DNA of 64,000 bases, from positions 1-64,000 of the forward strand of contig NZ_JBFNEH010000012.1 of NCBI RefSeq assembly GCF_040797425.1. The letters are read 5' to 3'. The notes under the pieces are model-generated. The model made no database searches, was not told the DNA's origin, and saw nothing but the letters and a program-made list of their open reading frames with translations. The DNA is from Symbiobacterium sp040797425. GTDB taxonomy: Bacteria; Bacillota; Sulfobacillia; Symbiobacteriales; Symbiobacteriaceae. The position numbers were made by a program, and so were the translations under genes. Shown one piece after another: positions 10,980-18,415 of the stretch; position 1 is the first letter of the stretch, and each line of letters starts with the position of its first letter.

Positions 10980-12275
10980 CTACAAGACCCAGACGCGCAG
11001 CCAGCGGTCCCCTGCCTCGCACCGCGCCGCCGGTGCGGTCAAGGTGAGACCCCGGCCCTGCACCGTCAGCGGCCCGCACTCTCCATCCCCGGCACCTGCG
11101 GAGTCGCCCTTCTGCACCGCCGGCATCTCGGGCAACCGGGCCGTGAAGCGCCGCCCGGCAGGGCCCCATTCCTCCAGGCACAGCGCTTCGACTGACACCT
11201 TCAGCCCGTCCGGCCCTGCGGCGCCGCAGAACCGGGTGTGCAGCCGGCGGCCCGGCCCGATGTTCAGCAGGTTGTTGGGGTCCCACATCACCCCGATCAC
11301 CCGCGGCGGCAGGTGAATCTCCACGCGCACGCCGGGCCCCTTGTCCAGTTCGTCCAGAAGCGCCGCCACACGTTCCTGCCGCTTCACCTCCGCCTCCTCC
11401 TCGGTCTCCAGGATGCGGGCAAACCCCTCGGCGACCACCACCTGGTTCACGGTCGGCCAGGGCTCGGAGACGGCCTCGGCCAGCAGGTCCTGCAGGCTGG
11501 CCGTGCGCCGCCGGAGCCGTTCCTGCCAGCCCGGCGCGTGGCGATCGAGCAGCAGGGACAGGGCCGCACCGGTATCGTAGAACCGCCGATATGCGGCATT
11601 CCGTCCGCCGCGGTTGTGCAGTCGCAGCCGCTCGGAGAGCGCGTCCCGCGCCGCCCCCGCCCGGAGCTCGATGTAGGTGGGCGTGCCCTCCACCCACTCG
11701 ACGGCCTGCTCGTAGGTCACCACCTCGCTCCGGTCCAGTCGGACCAGCCGCCCATGGCGGTACTGCCGCATCGCCAGGAACGCCGCAGCGGCGCCTGCCT
11801 CCCCGTCCAGGGCCCGGGCCAGCAACAGGTTCTCGACGATGGCCATGGCGTTGTTGGCGGCGTCGTTCTCGGGGTACTCCCGCATGACCTCCATCGCGCT
11901 CTGGTCGATGTGCGGCATGGCCGGGAGCGCTGCCTGCTGGAACACGTGGAACGCCTCGTGCAGGATGAGCCGGGCCAGCGTCGGCGCGTCGCCGGGCCCG
12001 TTCTCCGGCAAGCTGACCAGGGCGGACAGGTGTCCGTTCACGGGTGCGGCCGTGTTGGCCGCCATCTCCGGCAAGGCCGGTCCCCGGTGGATGGCCCGGC
12101 CCGCCACCGTTCCGGCCGGGTGAAAACCCGCCGGGGGCGCGGGGTGTCCGACGAGCAACGCCTCGGTCCGGCCGTGGAGAACAATCGGGATGGTATCCAG
12201 GTCGAACCCCGGCCACAGCGCTCCGCCCGCCGCCAACTGGTGTGCCTGCTGGAGTGCGGTCATGATCGTTTCCAC
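10980..12275 (-). CDS. HExxH zinc-peptidase-like protein, function unknown
   Basis: A 431-residue protein without signal peptide or membrane segment. It contains a zinc-peptidase signature LILHEAFHVFQ (about residues 103-113) and, about 110 residues later, VEGTPTYIELRAG, which supplies the Glu expected as a third zinc ligand in gluzincin-like folds. The C-terminal third is beta-rich, with VEIHLPPRVIGVMWDP and a closing domain. GTG 12275 has a GAGGAGG ribosome site 8 bases upstream. I do not recognise a named family; a cytoplasmic metalloprotease-like or structural homologue is possible. It is monocistronic as far as can be seen and precedes the TetR gene on the same strand. Confidence 0.75.
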   Translation of the reverse strand: METIMTALQQAHQLAAGGALWPGFDLDTIPIVLHGRTEALLVGHPAPPAGFHPAGTVAGRAIHRGPALPEMAANTAAPVNGHLSALVSLPENGPGDAPTLARLILHEAFHVFQQAALPAMPHIDQSAMEVMREYPENDAANNAMAIVENLLLARALDGEAGAAAAFLAMRQYRHGRLVRLDRSEVVTYEQAVEWVEGTPTYIELRAGAARDALSERLRLHNRGGRNAAYRRFYDTGAALSLLLDRHAPGWQERLRRRTASLQDLLAEAVSEPWPTVNQVVVAEGFARILETEEEAEVKRQERVAALLDELDKGPGVRVEIHLPPRVIGVMWDPNNLLNIGPGRRLHTRFCGAAGPDGLKVSVEALCLEEWGPAGRRFTARLPEMPAVQKGDSAGAGDGECGPLTVQGRGLTLTAPAARCEAGDRWLRVWVL

Positions 12276-12339
12276 TGCGACGACCTCCTCTATGGCTGCG
12301 GTGGACCCTGCGCACGCCCCGCCCGCTCACCTGCCGCAC

Positions 12340-12653
12340 CTACTCGGCCGCCACGATGCGGTAGACTGATCCGCGCCGGTCCACGACGTACAGCTCGCCG
12401 TCCTCGTCCTCGCCGAACGAGGTGATGTTCAAGCCCGAATCCAGCAGGCGGGTGGTCTGCCACTCCCCGTCCTTCCGGCTCAGGCCCCAGAGGTAACCGG
12501 TGCAGTCAGGGAGAGCGGCCGCTCGAGCCCGCTCACCACCTGCTCCAGTGCGATCTTCACCTGCCCCGGTTCCTGCGCCGGTCCCTGGGCCGTGCTGCAC
12601 CCGAACAGCAACGACACCAGGAGGGCAACAACGGTGCGCAGGTTTGCCCCCAC
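12340..12653 (-). pseudogene. Collapsed PQQ-type sugar (glucose/sorbosone) dehydrogenase lipoprotein
   Basis: From a GTG at 12653 with an AGGAGGGG site, the frame encodes a lipoprotein signal peptide (LLFGCS) and the first strand of a glucose/sorbosone dehydrogenase (VVSGLERPLSLT), then shifts frame. The other frame continues directly with the C-terminal blade of the same family (CTGYLWGLSRKDGEW .. SFGEDEDGELYVVDRRG .. YRIVAAE). A normal member has 350-400 residues; only about 110 remain, so roughly 800-900 bp of the propeller is missing and the two ends are out of frame. The junction is near 12500-12510. It looks like an internal deletion, not a functional gene. Confidence 0.75.
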
Positions 12654-13003
12654 GTCCAACCCCTCCTGTTGCTCACCTTTCCGTGGCCCTCGTGATCAGA
12701 CCTGATCTCGCCCCGTGCGCCCCATCCCTTGACGGCACTTCCCCCCTCCGCTACGCTTAGAATCCAGTAAACAAGGTGCATGCTGAACACTGAAGGTTAT
12801 ACATCCGCGCCGCCCGCATCCGGGGCGACTGGCAGGGGGTTCCTGTCCCGTCGTTCTTGTTCGGCTTCGCTGGTGCGACCTCCTCCGGTCACGAGAACCC
12901 TGCCGGGCCGATCCGCGGGGACAGCCCCACGCCCACCGGCACCAGAGAACCCGAAGCGGGCGATCGCCAGCCACCGCCCACACGCCAAGAAGGAGGAGCT
13001 CCC
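12654..13003. other. Intergenic region with a repeat copy (copy B)
   Basis: This 350-bp gap holds no convincing gene. At 12856-12877 it carries one forward copy of the interspersed repeat core (CTTGTTCGGCTTCGCTGGTG) and, at about 12938-12954, a degenerate inverted partner (GGCACCAGAGAACCCGAA). An AAGGAGGAG ribosome site for the next gene lies at 12989-12998. A TTGACG at about 12727 lacks a good -10. Confidence 0.5.
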
Positions 13004-13762
13004 GTGGCCATCTACGCGATCGGCGACCCTCATCTCAGCCTGGCCGTCAACAAGCCGATGGACATATTCGGCCCCCGCTGGGCGGGCCACACCGTGCGTT
13101 TCCTTCAGAACTGGGAGGCGACGGTCGGTCCGGACGACGTCGTGCTCGTGCCCGGCGACATCTCGTGGGCGATGACCCTCGAGGAGGCCCTGCCGGACCT
13201 GCAGGAGATCGACCGCCTGCCCGGCCGGAAGCTGCTGATTCAGGGCAACCACGACTACTGGTGGCAGTCGCTGAAGAAGCTCCGGGAGTTGCCCCTCAGC
13301 ACCATCGCCTTTATCCAGAACGACGCCGTCCTCCTCCCCGAGGGCGCCGTGCCGGGCGTGGCAGGGCCCGTGGCGGTGTGCGGAACCCGGGGCTGGATCT
13401 CCCCGGGGGATCGCTCCTGGGATGAAGATCCCGCGCACAATGAGAAGATCTACCTGCGGGAAGTCGGCCGGCTGCGGCTCTCGCTGGAGGCCGGGCGCAA
13501 GGCGGGGGCTGCCGCATACGTGGTGATGCTCCACTATCCCCCGGTAGCCGAAGACCACGCACCGACGGGCTTCACCGAGCTCATCGAGAGCTGGGGCGGG
13601 GTGCTTCTCTGCGTGTACGGCCACCTGCACGGGCCGGGTGCGGCGATGCGCGCCTTCCAGGGGGTGCACGGCGGAGTCCGCTACCAGCTCGTGGCCTGCG
13701 ATGCCATCGACTTCACGCCCGTGAACCTCTTCCCGTCTGCGCCCGCGTCGCACGCGCAGTAG
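13004..13762 (+). CDS. Calcineurin-like metallophosphoesterase
   Basis: A 252-residue cytoplasmic phosphoesterase. All metal-binding motifs of the calcineurin-like fold are present in order: IGDPHLSL (Asp, His), VPGDISW, QGNHDYWW, MLHYPP and YGHLHG. The overall pattern matches the predicted phosphohydrolases grouped as COG1768; the natural substrate is unknown. The frame is open to 12857, but GTG 13004 is chosen because of the AAGGAGGAG ribosome site and because the conserved strand starts immediately after it (VAIYAIGDPH). The gene is followed by a G+C-rich hairpin (13790-13815) and then mntR with its own upstream signals. Confidence 0.9.
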   Translation: MAIYAIGDPHLSLAVNKPMDIFGPRWAGHTVRFLQNWEATVGPDDVVLVPGDISWAMTLEEALPDLQEIDRLPGRKLLIQGNHDYWWQSLKKLRELPLSTIAFIQNDAVLLPEGAVPGVAGPVAVCGTRGWISPGDRSWDEDPAHNEKIYLREVGRLRLSLEAGRKAGAAAYVVMLHYPPVAEDHAPTGFTELIESWGGVLLCVYGHLHGPGAAMRAFQGVHGGVRYQLVACDAIDFTPVNLFPSAPASHAQ

Positions 13763-13916
13763 GGGGCGACCGCCTGCCAGCCTCCCCCCGGGGCGGACGC
13801 AGGCGCGTCCACCCCGCGGCCGCGGCGGGCGCACCCGAGTCCCGGTGGGGCATGACCGGCGCCGGCCATCTATGTTAAGATAGGGACACAGACGGAGAGA
13901 GGAAATGAGGGTGGCC

Positions 13917-14372
13917 ATGGCAACCCCGAGCATGGAAGATTACGTGGAAAAGATCTACGAACTGATTAAGACGAAGGGCTATGCCCGGGTAAGCGACGTT
14001 GCCATCGAGCTGAACCTGCAGCCGTCTTCGGTGACCAAGATGGTGCAGAGGCTGGCGGAGGCGGGCTACTGCCACTACGAGCGCTACCGGGGGTTCGTCC
14101 TCACGCCCGCAGGCGAGATGCTGGGCGAGGAGATGAAAGACCGGCACGCGATGCTGTCGGAGTTTCTCCGTACCATCGGCGTGCCGGAAGAGACCGTTCA
14201 GGTAGACGTCGAGGGCATCGAGCACCACGTCAGCCCGTCCACCGTGCGCTGTCTGCAGGACCTCACCTCGTTCCTGCGCGAGAACGAGGACGTTCGCCTG
14301 GCCCTGGCCGCCCACCAGCGGCGTCGCCGGGAGCAGGAAGCGGCCGCAGCCAAAGCGCGGGAGCAGGCCTAG
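13917..14372 (+). CDS. mntR: Manganese-responsive transcriptional regulator MntR
   Basis: A 151-residue DtxR-family repressor of manganese uptake. With the start at ATG 13917 the protein begins MATPSMEDYVE and every Mn ligand known from Bacillus subtilis MntR falls at the same number: Asp8, Glu11, His77, Glu99, Glu102 and His103. The winged helix (KGYARVSDVAIELNLQPSSVTKMV) precedes the dimerisation domain. An alternative ATG at 13905 has its ribosome site too close. The C-terminus adds a charged alanine-rich tail of about 15 residues. No Mn transporter is adjacent; the convergent MFS gene shares its CTAG stop. A plausible -10 (TAAGAT, 13876-13881) lies upstream. Confidence 0.96.
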   Translation: MATPSMEDYVEKIYELIKTKGYARVSDVAIELNLQPSSVTKMVQRLAEAGYCHYERYRGFVLTPAGEMLGEEMKDRHAMLSEFLRTIGVPEETVQVDVEGIEHHVSPSTVRCLQDLTSFLRENEDVRLALAAHQRRRREQEAAAAKAREQA

Positions 14373-15574
14373 GCCGACTGACGGGTGCCGGTCTGCTGCT
14401 GCACCCGGGCGCGCACGACCATCCAGCACCAGCCCGCCGCGAAGAGGAGCAGCACGGCGGTCAGCGGAAACACCCAGCGGACGCCCGCACGGTCGCCGAG
14501 CACGCCGCCCAGCAGCGGGCCCAGCATCGCGCCCAGGTTGAACGCAGACTGGTTGAGGCCAAACGCCTTGCCTCGCTGCTCGCGGGGCACCAACTCCGTG
14601 ATGAGCGCCGCGATGCCCGGGCTCACGGCCGCCAGTGCCAGGCCCGCCGTCAGCCGGAAAACCCCCATGCCCAGGCCGCTGCTCACCAGGGCCTGGGGGA
14701 TCGTGAGCAGGGCAGCCCCCAGCAGCCCCACGGAGACCGTGACCGTGTAGCCCCACCGCTCGCCGAGGGCCGCCCACCGGGGCGCCGCCACGATAAAGGC
14801 GAGGCCGGGCAGCGAGTAGATCACGCCGGCGAGCCAGTTCGGCTGACCGGGACCGAGAAGCTCCTTGATATACGGAACCAGAATGGGCTCCATGGCTGAC
14901 TGCGAGGACTGCATCAGGGTGCTCACCAGGAGCACCAGCAGGAGCGCCCCGCCCTGCAGCACGTGGCGCATGTCCCCGACCAGGTTGCCGGCCTGCTGCG
15001 GCTGCCGCTCGAATTGCTCCCGCACGCTGACCAGCACCAGCAGCGTCGCCGCAAAGACGAACACGCCGCTCAGCATCATCGTCGTGCGAATCCCCACCAG
15101 GTCGGCCAGGACTCCGCCCAGCATCGGGCCCAGAATCGACCCGGCCTGGTTGCCCGTCTGCACCAGGGAGAGCGCCCGCCCGAGATGGCGCTCCGGGGTT
15201 GTGGTCGCCACCAGGGCCGTCGCCGTGGGGATGAAGCCGGTCAACGCGCCGATCATGATGCGCACGCCGAGCAGTTCCACCGGCGTCCGGACCAGGGACA
15301 TCAGCACGTACGAGGCGCCCAGGAAGATCCCGGCCCTCACCATCATCGCCTTCCGGCCCCACCGGTCGCCCAGGGCGCCCCAGAGCGGGGCGCTGAGTGC
15401 GCTGAATCCGGAGTTGACTGCGCCGAGCACGCCGGCCCAGACCGTGACGCCGACCGTCACGCCCAAGTCGTCCCCCAGGAAGACGGGCATGAACGGCATC
15501 ACCATCGTCCAGCAGGCCGACGCGATGAACACTGCTGCCCAGAGAACAAACACGTTTCTGCGCCACGACTCCAT
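14369..15574 (-). CDS. MFS transporter (multidrug-efflux type)
   Basis: A 401-residue major facilitator protein with twelve predicted membrane segments. Signature sequences include GALGDRWGRKAMMVRAG between helices 2 and 3, motif C-like GNQAGSILGPMLGGVLAD in helix 5, and the repeat of that pattern in the second half (SAFNLGAMLGPLLGGVLGD). These are typical of drug/H+ antiporters of the 12-helix DHA1 class; the substrate is unknown. ATG 15574 is preferred, although a GTG at 15586 is in frame, because the ribosome site GGGGAGG lies only 2 bases from that GTG. Its TAG stop overlaps the mntR stop in one CTAG. Confidence 0.88.
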   Translation of the reverse strand: MESWRRNVFVLWAAVFIASACWTMVMPFMPVFLGDDLGVTVGVTVWAGVLGAVNSGFSALSAPLWGALGDRWGRKAMMVRAGIFLGASYVLMSLVRTPVELLGVRIMIGALTGFIPTATALVATTTPERHLGRALSLVQTGNQAGSILGPMLGGVLADLVGIRTTMMLSGVFVFAATLLVLVSVREQFERQPQQAGNLVGDMRHVLQGGALLLVLLVSTLMQSSQSAMEPILVPYIKELLGPGQPNWLAGVIYSLPGLAFIVAAPRWAALGERWGYTVTVSVGLLGAALLTIPQALVSSGLGMGVFRLTAGLALAAVSPGIAALITELVPREQRGKAFGLNQSAFNLGAMLGPLLGGVLGDRAGVRWVFPLTAVLLLFAAGWCWMVVRARVQQQTGTRQSA

Positions 15575-15621
15575 GAGCGACGGCACTTCCTCCCCGGCTC
15601 ACCCGCCATGTTCATGTCTAG

Positions 15622-15650
15622 ACTATAGGCCGAAATGGCGTTCGTGTCCA
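15622..15650 (-). promoter_or_regulatory. Promoter of the MFS gene
   Basis: On the minus strand TGGACA (15645-15650), a 17-base spacer and TATAGT (15622-15627), each five of six to consensus. Transcription would start near 15615, about 40 bases before the chosen ATG. Confidence 0.7.
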
Positions 15651-15754
15651 TCACGGCCAAGTAGAATTGGAATTGGCGGCAACTTTGGCAGGGTTTCACA
15701 GGAGACTAGTTGAACTGTTGAGCAGTCGCAGTGACAGAAGAGGGGAGAGCCACC

Positions 15755-16462
15755 GTGTCCAACAAGCTGAGCCAGGCCGAAATCGATGCGCTTGTCGCCA
15801 GCCTCCTGGCCGCCGATGCGCGTGAGGCGGCGCAGGCCGGCCAGGACAAGAGCCAGGGCGAAGGAGCGAAGACGGACCAGTCCGCCGCCGGGGAAACCAC
15901 CGCGGGCGGCGGGGCACCCGGAGCAGCTCAGCCCGACGGCTTTGCGTCGGTCACCGATCTGGGGATGGTCACGCAGGAGGAACTGGACGCCGCCGTGGCT
16001 GCCTCAAAGCGCGCCGGTGCTGCTCCGGCGGGGACTGCCTCTGCAGCTACCCCTTCCGCCCCCGGCACGGTCGCCGGAGCCGGTACCAAGACGGAAGCGG
16101 CGGGCACTGCCGCAGGCACCGCCGGTACCCCCACGGGCGCCGCAGGTGCCCGGCCTGGATCCTCCGGCCAGGGTGGGGCGAAGGCGCCGCGGTCCCTGCA
16201 GTCCATCGCACCCGGACTGCGGAACGCGCTGCTCGACATCGAACTCACGCTGCACGTGGAACTGGGCACCGTCCGGCTGCCCCTGGGCGAGATCCTGGCC
16301 ATGGGCCCCGGCTCCGTGATCACCCTCGACCGTCTGGCCAGCGAGCCGCTTGATGTGAAGATCAACCAGGTTCCGGCCATGAAGGCGGAAGTCGTCGCCA
16401 TCGGCGAGAAGTACGGCATCCGCATCGTGGAAACGAAGCTCCGGCAAGAACTGGCCTCGTAA
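15755..16462 (+). CDS. FliY/FliN-like flagellar switch protein lacking a CheC domain
   Basis: A 235-residue protein. The N-terminus carries a FliM/FliY-type motif (LSQAEIDALVASL, about residues 5-17), which in FliM and FliY contacts CheY-P. A weaker second copy (TQEELDAAVAAS) occurs near residue 75. A linker of roughly 70 residues made almost entirely of Ala, Gly, Thr and Pro follows. The last 75 residues are a FliN/SpoA domain (LLDIELTLHVELGTVRLPLGEIL .. ITLDRLASEPLDVKIN). FliY normally has a CheC-like domain between these parts; it is absent here. GTG 15755 has a GGGGAGAG site. No other flagellar gene is nearby. It may act as an auxiliary switch subunit. Confidence 0.82.
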   Translation: MSNKLSQAEIDALVASLLAADAREAAQAGQDKSQGEGAKTDQSAAGETTAGGGAPGAAQPDGFASVTDLGMVTQEELDAAVAASKRAGAAPAGTASAATPSAPGTVAGAGTKTEAAGTAAGTAGTPTGAAGARPGSSGQGGAKAPRSLQSIAPGLRNALLDIELTLHVELGTVRLPLGEILAMGPGSVITLDRLASEPLDVKINQVPAMKAEVVAIGEKYGIRIVETKLRQELAS

Positions 16463-16480
16463 CCTTGGCCAGCAAAGCGA

Positions 16481-16515
16481 CAGCCTCCGTCCGGCATCAC
16501 ACCGGACGGAGGCTG
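16481..16515 (+). terminator. Rho-independent terminator
   Basis: A perfect 14-bp stem (16481-16494 with 16502-16515) and 7-base loop followed by TTTATTCTT. It ends the FliY-like gene and may also stop the convergent ABC operon. Confidence 0.88.
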
Positions 16516-16543
16516 TTTATTCTTGGCCCGGGCCGGCGCAGGC

Positions 16544-18415
16544 TTACCCGACGAGCTGGCCGGCGGCGAACTGGCTGTTGTAGAGGTCGGCATAGTGGCC
16601 GCCCGCCGCGAGCAGTTGTCGGTGCGTGCCCTGCTCCACAATGCGCCCGTGGTCCATCACGAGGATCAGGTCCGCGTCCCGAATCGTGGAGAGCCGGTGG
16701 GCGATCACGAAGCTGGTCCGCCCCTTCATCAGCGACTGCATCGCCCGCTGGATCTGCAGCTCCGTGCGGGTATCCACCGAAGAGGTGGCCTCGTCGAGGA
16801 TCAACATGGGCGGGTCGGCGAGGAAGGCCCGGGCGATGGTGAGCAGCTGCTTCTGCCCCTGGGAGAGGTTCGACGCCTCCTCGTTCAGCACGGTGTCGTA
16901 GCCGTCGGGAAGGGCCCGGATGAAGGCGTCGGCGTGAGCCAGCTTCGCCGCCCGCACGACCTCCTCCTCCGTCGCTCCCTTCTTGCCGTAGGCGATGTTC
17001 TCCCGGATGGTGCCGTGGAAGAGCCACGTGTCCTGCAGCACCATGCCGAAGAGCGCCCGCAGATCCTCCCGCCGCATGCGCCGGATGTCCACGCCGTCGA
17101 CCGTGATGCGGCCGCCGTTGAGCTCGTAGAAGCGCATCAGCAGGTTGACCAGCGTGGTCTTGCCGGCGCCCGTGTGGCCGACGATGGCGATCACCTGACC
17201 CGGGCGGGCGGTCAGGTTGAGGTTCTCGATCAGCGGCTCCTCGGCCTTGTAGCTGAAGCGGACGTTCTCGAAGCGCACCTCGCCCCGCGGCTGTGCGAGC
17301 TTCACCGGCTCCGCCGCGTCAGGCACCTCCTCCTCCTCGTCCAGCAGCTCGAAGACCCGCTCGGCCGAGGCGATGGTGGACTGGATGATGTTTACGATGT
17401 TCGCGGTCTGCGTGATCGGCTGGCTGAACTGCCGGGCGTACTGGATAAACGCCTGGATGTCGCCGATCTCGACCGCCCTGCGGGTGACGAAGATGCCGCC
17501 CGCCACCGCGACGATCACGTAGCCGATGTTGTTCACGAGGCCCATCAGGGGGTGAATGATGCCCGAGATGAACTGGGCCTTCCAGCCCGCCGTGTAGAGC
17601 CGCTCGTTGATCCGGTCAAACTCGGCGATGGCGTCACCCTGTTTGCCGTAGGCCTTCACCACCAGGTGGCCGGTGAACGTCTCCTCCACGTGGCCGTTGA
17701 GTTCGCCCAGGGCCGCCTGCTGCGCCGCGAAGTACTTCTGGGAACGCCGGGCCACTCCGACGGTGACCAGGGCCGAGAGCGGCAGCGAGATGAGCGTCAC
17801 CAGCGTGAGCACCGGGCTGATGGCCAGCATCATCACCACCACTCCCACCAGCGTCACGAGGGCAGTGATGAGCTGCGTCAGGCTCTGCTGCAGGGTGCCG
17901 GCGATGTTGTCGACATCGTTGGTCACCCGGCTGAGGATCTCGCCATGCGTGCGGCCGTCGAAGAAGCGCAGCGGCAGCCGGGACAGCTTGGCGTTTACCT
18001 GGTTGCGCAGGTCGTAGACCGTACGCTGGGCGATCCCGGCCATCACGTACTGCTGCAGGAACGAGAAGCCTGCGCTCACCACGTACAGGACCGCCAGCAG
18101 CGCCAGGATGCGGCCGATCGCCGCGAAGTCGATGCCCCCGCCCGGGATGCCGGCCAGCTTCGCCATCATGCCCTCGAAGAGCTTCGTCGTGGCCTTGCCC
18201 ATGATGCGCGGGCTCAGAATGCCGAAGACCGTGCTCAGCGCTGCCAGCACGAAGACCAGTCCGATCTGCCAGAGGCGCGGGCGCTGGTAACGAAGCAGGC
18301 GGCGCAGCGTGCCCCAGAAGTCACGGGCCCGCTCGCCGGGCATGGCCATGGGCGGCCCCATGCCGGGGCCGCGGCCGGGTCTTGGGCCGCGTCGAGGTCC
18401 GTGTGCTGCGCTCAT
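16544..18415 (-). CDS. ABC exporter half-transporter, catalytically canonical subunit
   Basis: A 623-residue type IV ABC exporter. A Gly/Pro/Arg-rich N-terminal tail of about 30 residues precedes six membrane helices and the nucleotide-binding domain with Walker A GHTGAGKTT, signature LSQGQKQ, Walker B MLILDEATSS with the catalytic Glu, and the H-loop AHRLS. Its ATG overlaps the stop of the upstream exporter gene as ATGA, so the two are coupled and should form a heterodimer. The partner has a degenerate Walker B, the usual arrangement in BmrCD/LmrCD-type drug exporters. The longer open frame upstream lies inside the partner gene and is not used. Confidence 0.93.
   Translation of the reverse strand: MSAAHGPRRGPRPGRGPGMGPPMAMPGERARDFWGTLRRLLRYQRPRLWQIGLVFVLAALSTVFGILSPRIMGKATTKLFEGMMAKLAGIPGGGIDFAAIGRILALLAVLYVVSAGFSFLQQYVMAGIAQRTVYDLRNQVNAKLSRLPLRFFDGRTHGEILSRVTNDVDNIAGTLQQSLTQLITALVTLVGVVVMMLAISPVLTLVTLISLPLSALVTVGVARRSQKYFAAQQAALGELNGHVEETFTGHLVVKAYGKQGDAIAEFDRINERLYTAGWKAQFISGIIHPLMGLVNNIGYVIVAVAGGIFVTRRAVEIGDIQAFIQYARQFSQPITQTANIVNIIQSTIASAERVFELLDEEEEVPDAAEPVKLAQPRGEVRFENVRFSYKAEEPLIENLNLTARPGQVIAIVGHTGAGKTTLVNLLMRFYELNGGRITVDGVDIRRMRREDLRALFGMVLQDTWLFHGTIRENIAYGKKGATEEEVVRAAKLAHADAFIRALPDGYDTVLNEEASNLSQGQKQLLTIARAFLADPPMLILDEATSSVDTRTELQIQRAMQSLMKGRTSFVIAHRLSTIRDADLILVMDHGRIVEQGTHRQLLAAGGHYADLYNSQFAAGQLVG

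Noticed and set aside
15629..15636. Sigma-D (flagellar) -10 element GCCGAAAT before the FliY-like gene
   Set aside because: Seven of eight bases match, but no TAAA lies 14-16 bases upstream, and the region is already used by a good promoter for the opposite gene.
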